From Eopsaltria australis (taxonomy: Eukaryota > Chordata > Aves > Passeriformes > Petroicidae): a stretch of 64,000 nt of DNA. Positions 62,783 through 64,000 of the stretch are shown one piece after another. The first letter of the stretch is position 1; each line of letters starts with the position of its first letter. Below the pieces are notes generated by a model. It saw only the letters and a list, made by a program, of their open reading frames with translations. It was not told the DNA's origin and ran no database searches. The position numbers were made by a program, and so were the translations under genes. The stretch lies in the NCBI GenBank assembly GCA_034509425.1, contig JAVTVJ010000049.1, positions 2,812,001-2,876,000 of the forward strand, written 5' to 3'.

Positions 62783-64000
62783 AACAACTACAGAAAACTA
62801 CATTAAGATCTTATTATGCACCAAAAATTATCACAACCTTCCTACTCACAAAAGCAACATATGGGAAAAAATATTTAAGCCCTAACCCAGAAACAGGCAG
62901 GTTATGAACATCAACTCTAATATTGTTTAAGGTGGGCAATTCTCACAAAATGAGGAGAAAAAACAAGCCCACAGTCAGTAGATTTACTTTGCTACTCCAG
63001 ATTGCAAAACTCTGCATGGAGTCTGCAGATTTGCAAATCAAAAGACAAAAGCTCACTGATTTAGTTTGTCAAGCTCCATATCACAGGTCATTAGATCTCA
63101 ATCGTGTATCCCTCTGTTCAACTGCAGTAATTGTTGTTTAATTAAGGGAAAACTTTGAGAAAACAATCCAATTTGGCTTTGGCATATTTACTACAAGAAG
63201 TATGAGGGAGATAGTAGCATCCTCCTCCTCCCCCAGCCAGCAGGATTTCAGCTGGAAGAAGTGCAGAATGCCCTACATTATTACTCCTTCCAGCCATGCT
63301 GAGGACTTTTAAAATTTAGCAACCCTATAGTAACTTTTTCCATCATTTAATTATCATCATTGTTAAAAAGTGGTCCCAAATTTCTGATGCAAGTATCTGT
63401 GCCTCAGCAACCAGGCTCTAATTATGCCTTTCTCTGCTGAATTTAAGTGTTTTTATTAACCACTATATACTCATATGTCGCAATCAAGTGACATTCCAAT
63501 TTTATTTCAGATAAAGTAAACAGACTGAGCTCAGTTCCTCACAGCATGATTTCTAATCTTAGGAACATGTCAATAGCTTTTTTCTTCATCTACCTCAATT
63601 TTCCAACATTCTTTAAAAATTATGGATTTCATGAGCAGTATCTCAGTGCTATATATGAAGATCTAAGACTTCTTAATTTTTTTACAGATTCAAAGATATC
63701 ATTAGTCCCTTTTTTTTCTACCAGACTGAACTATGGGAAGGAATTTGGAACAAGTTCCGCTCTGTTAAAAAAAATTATTTGGTGTGGGGAAAAGTGAAAA
63801 AAATTCTGCAGATTCAGCAAGGTAATAGCTAATTAGACAACTCAAGAGTCAGGCAATCAGCAGATTGCGCCAATGGACTGCCATTAAACATCATTCAGCA
63901 TCAATTCTTGATGGAAAGCTGTGTCTTTCCAGAGTATATCTGTCAAGAAAAATGGTGTTACTGAAGGAATACAAGTAATTTCCAGTATTAGCACACAGTG
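62783..64000. other. Non-coding stretch to window end
   Basis: No exon, RNA gene or further repeat is recognised. Open frames at 62,923-63,141 and 63,546-63,797 are short and AT-biased. Confidence 0.65.

Noticed and set aside
1..64000. CRISPR arrays, bacterial-type operons, phage or integron signatures
   Set aside because: No regularly spaced direct repeats, ribosome-binding sites or dense coding exist; bird retrotransposons show the DNA is eukaryotic.
1..64000. Endogenous viral genes (retroviral gag/pol/env, hepadnavirus, parvovirus or bornavirus pieces)
   Set aside because: Only solo LTRs were seen; no viral protein motif such as a polymerase active-site signature was recognised in any open frame.

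Overview
The window looks like nuclear DNA from a bird, most likely a passerine. It is strongly AT-rich and carries no confident protein-coding gene. The organism call rests on its retrotransposons: several 3' ends of CR1 LINEs with the bird-type 3' terminus (ATTCTATGATTCTATGA-like), a SINE with a tRNA-Ile-like head joined to a CR1-type tail (the architecture of the passerine TguSINE1 group), and three solo LTRs of bird endogenous-retrovirus types.

Layout. 1-15,000: AT-rich non-coding DNA with homopolymers and A/C-rich tracts; an isolated TATA-like box lies at about 10,176. 15,006-15,617: solo LTR on +, with TG...CA ends and a perfect 5-bp target duplication. 15,623-21,665: non-coding. 21,666-22,131: an older copy of a related LTR on -. 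22,132-35,690: non-coding, except for a weak candidate coding exon at 27,932-28,072 (phase 0 at both ends, splice-like borders) and a C-containing poly(A) complex at 25,647-25,739. 35,700-36,760: a higher-GC block of unknown origin with short open frames on the minus strand. 36,760-44,760: non-coding, with a probable old CR1 piece on - near 39,045. 44,760-49,437: the densest repeat cluster, holding a lone CR1/SINE tail, a third solo LTR of a different family, a CR1 3' fragment and the tRNA-derived SINE. 49,438-62,089: non-coding; two stretches (about 59,100-59,480 and 60,940-61,240) look by eye like conserved regulatory sequence. 62,090-62,782: the largest CR1 fragment, with a broken end of the reverse-transcriptase ORF. 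The remainder is non-coding.

Interpretation. This is most likely intergenic sequence or the inside of a very long intron. No operon-like or multi-gene system is visible, and I found no evidence of an undescribed system. The open frames of 60-127 codons scattered through the window mostly have the lengths and compositions expected by chance in AT-rich DNA, or lie inside GC-rich repeats. Family names come from recognising sequence features, not from a database search, and repeat borders are accurate to roughly 5-20 bp unless a target duplication fixes them.
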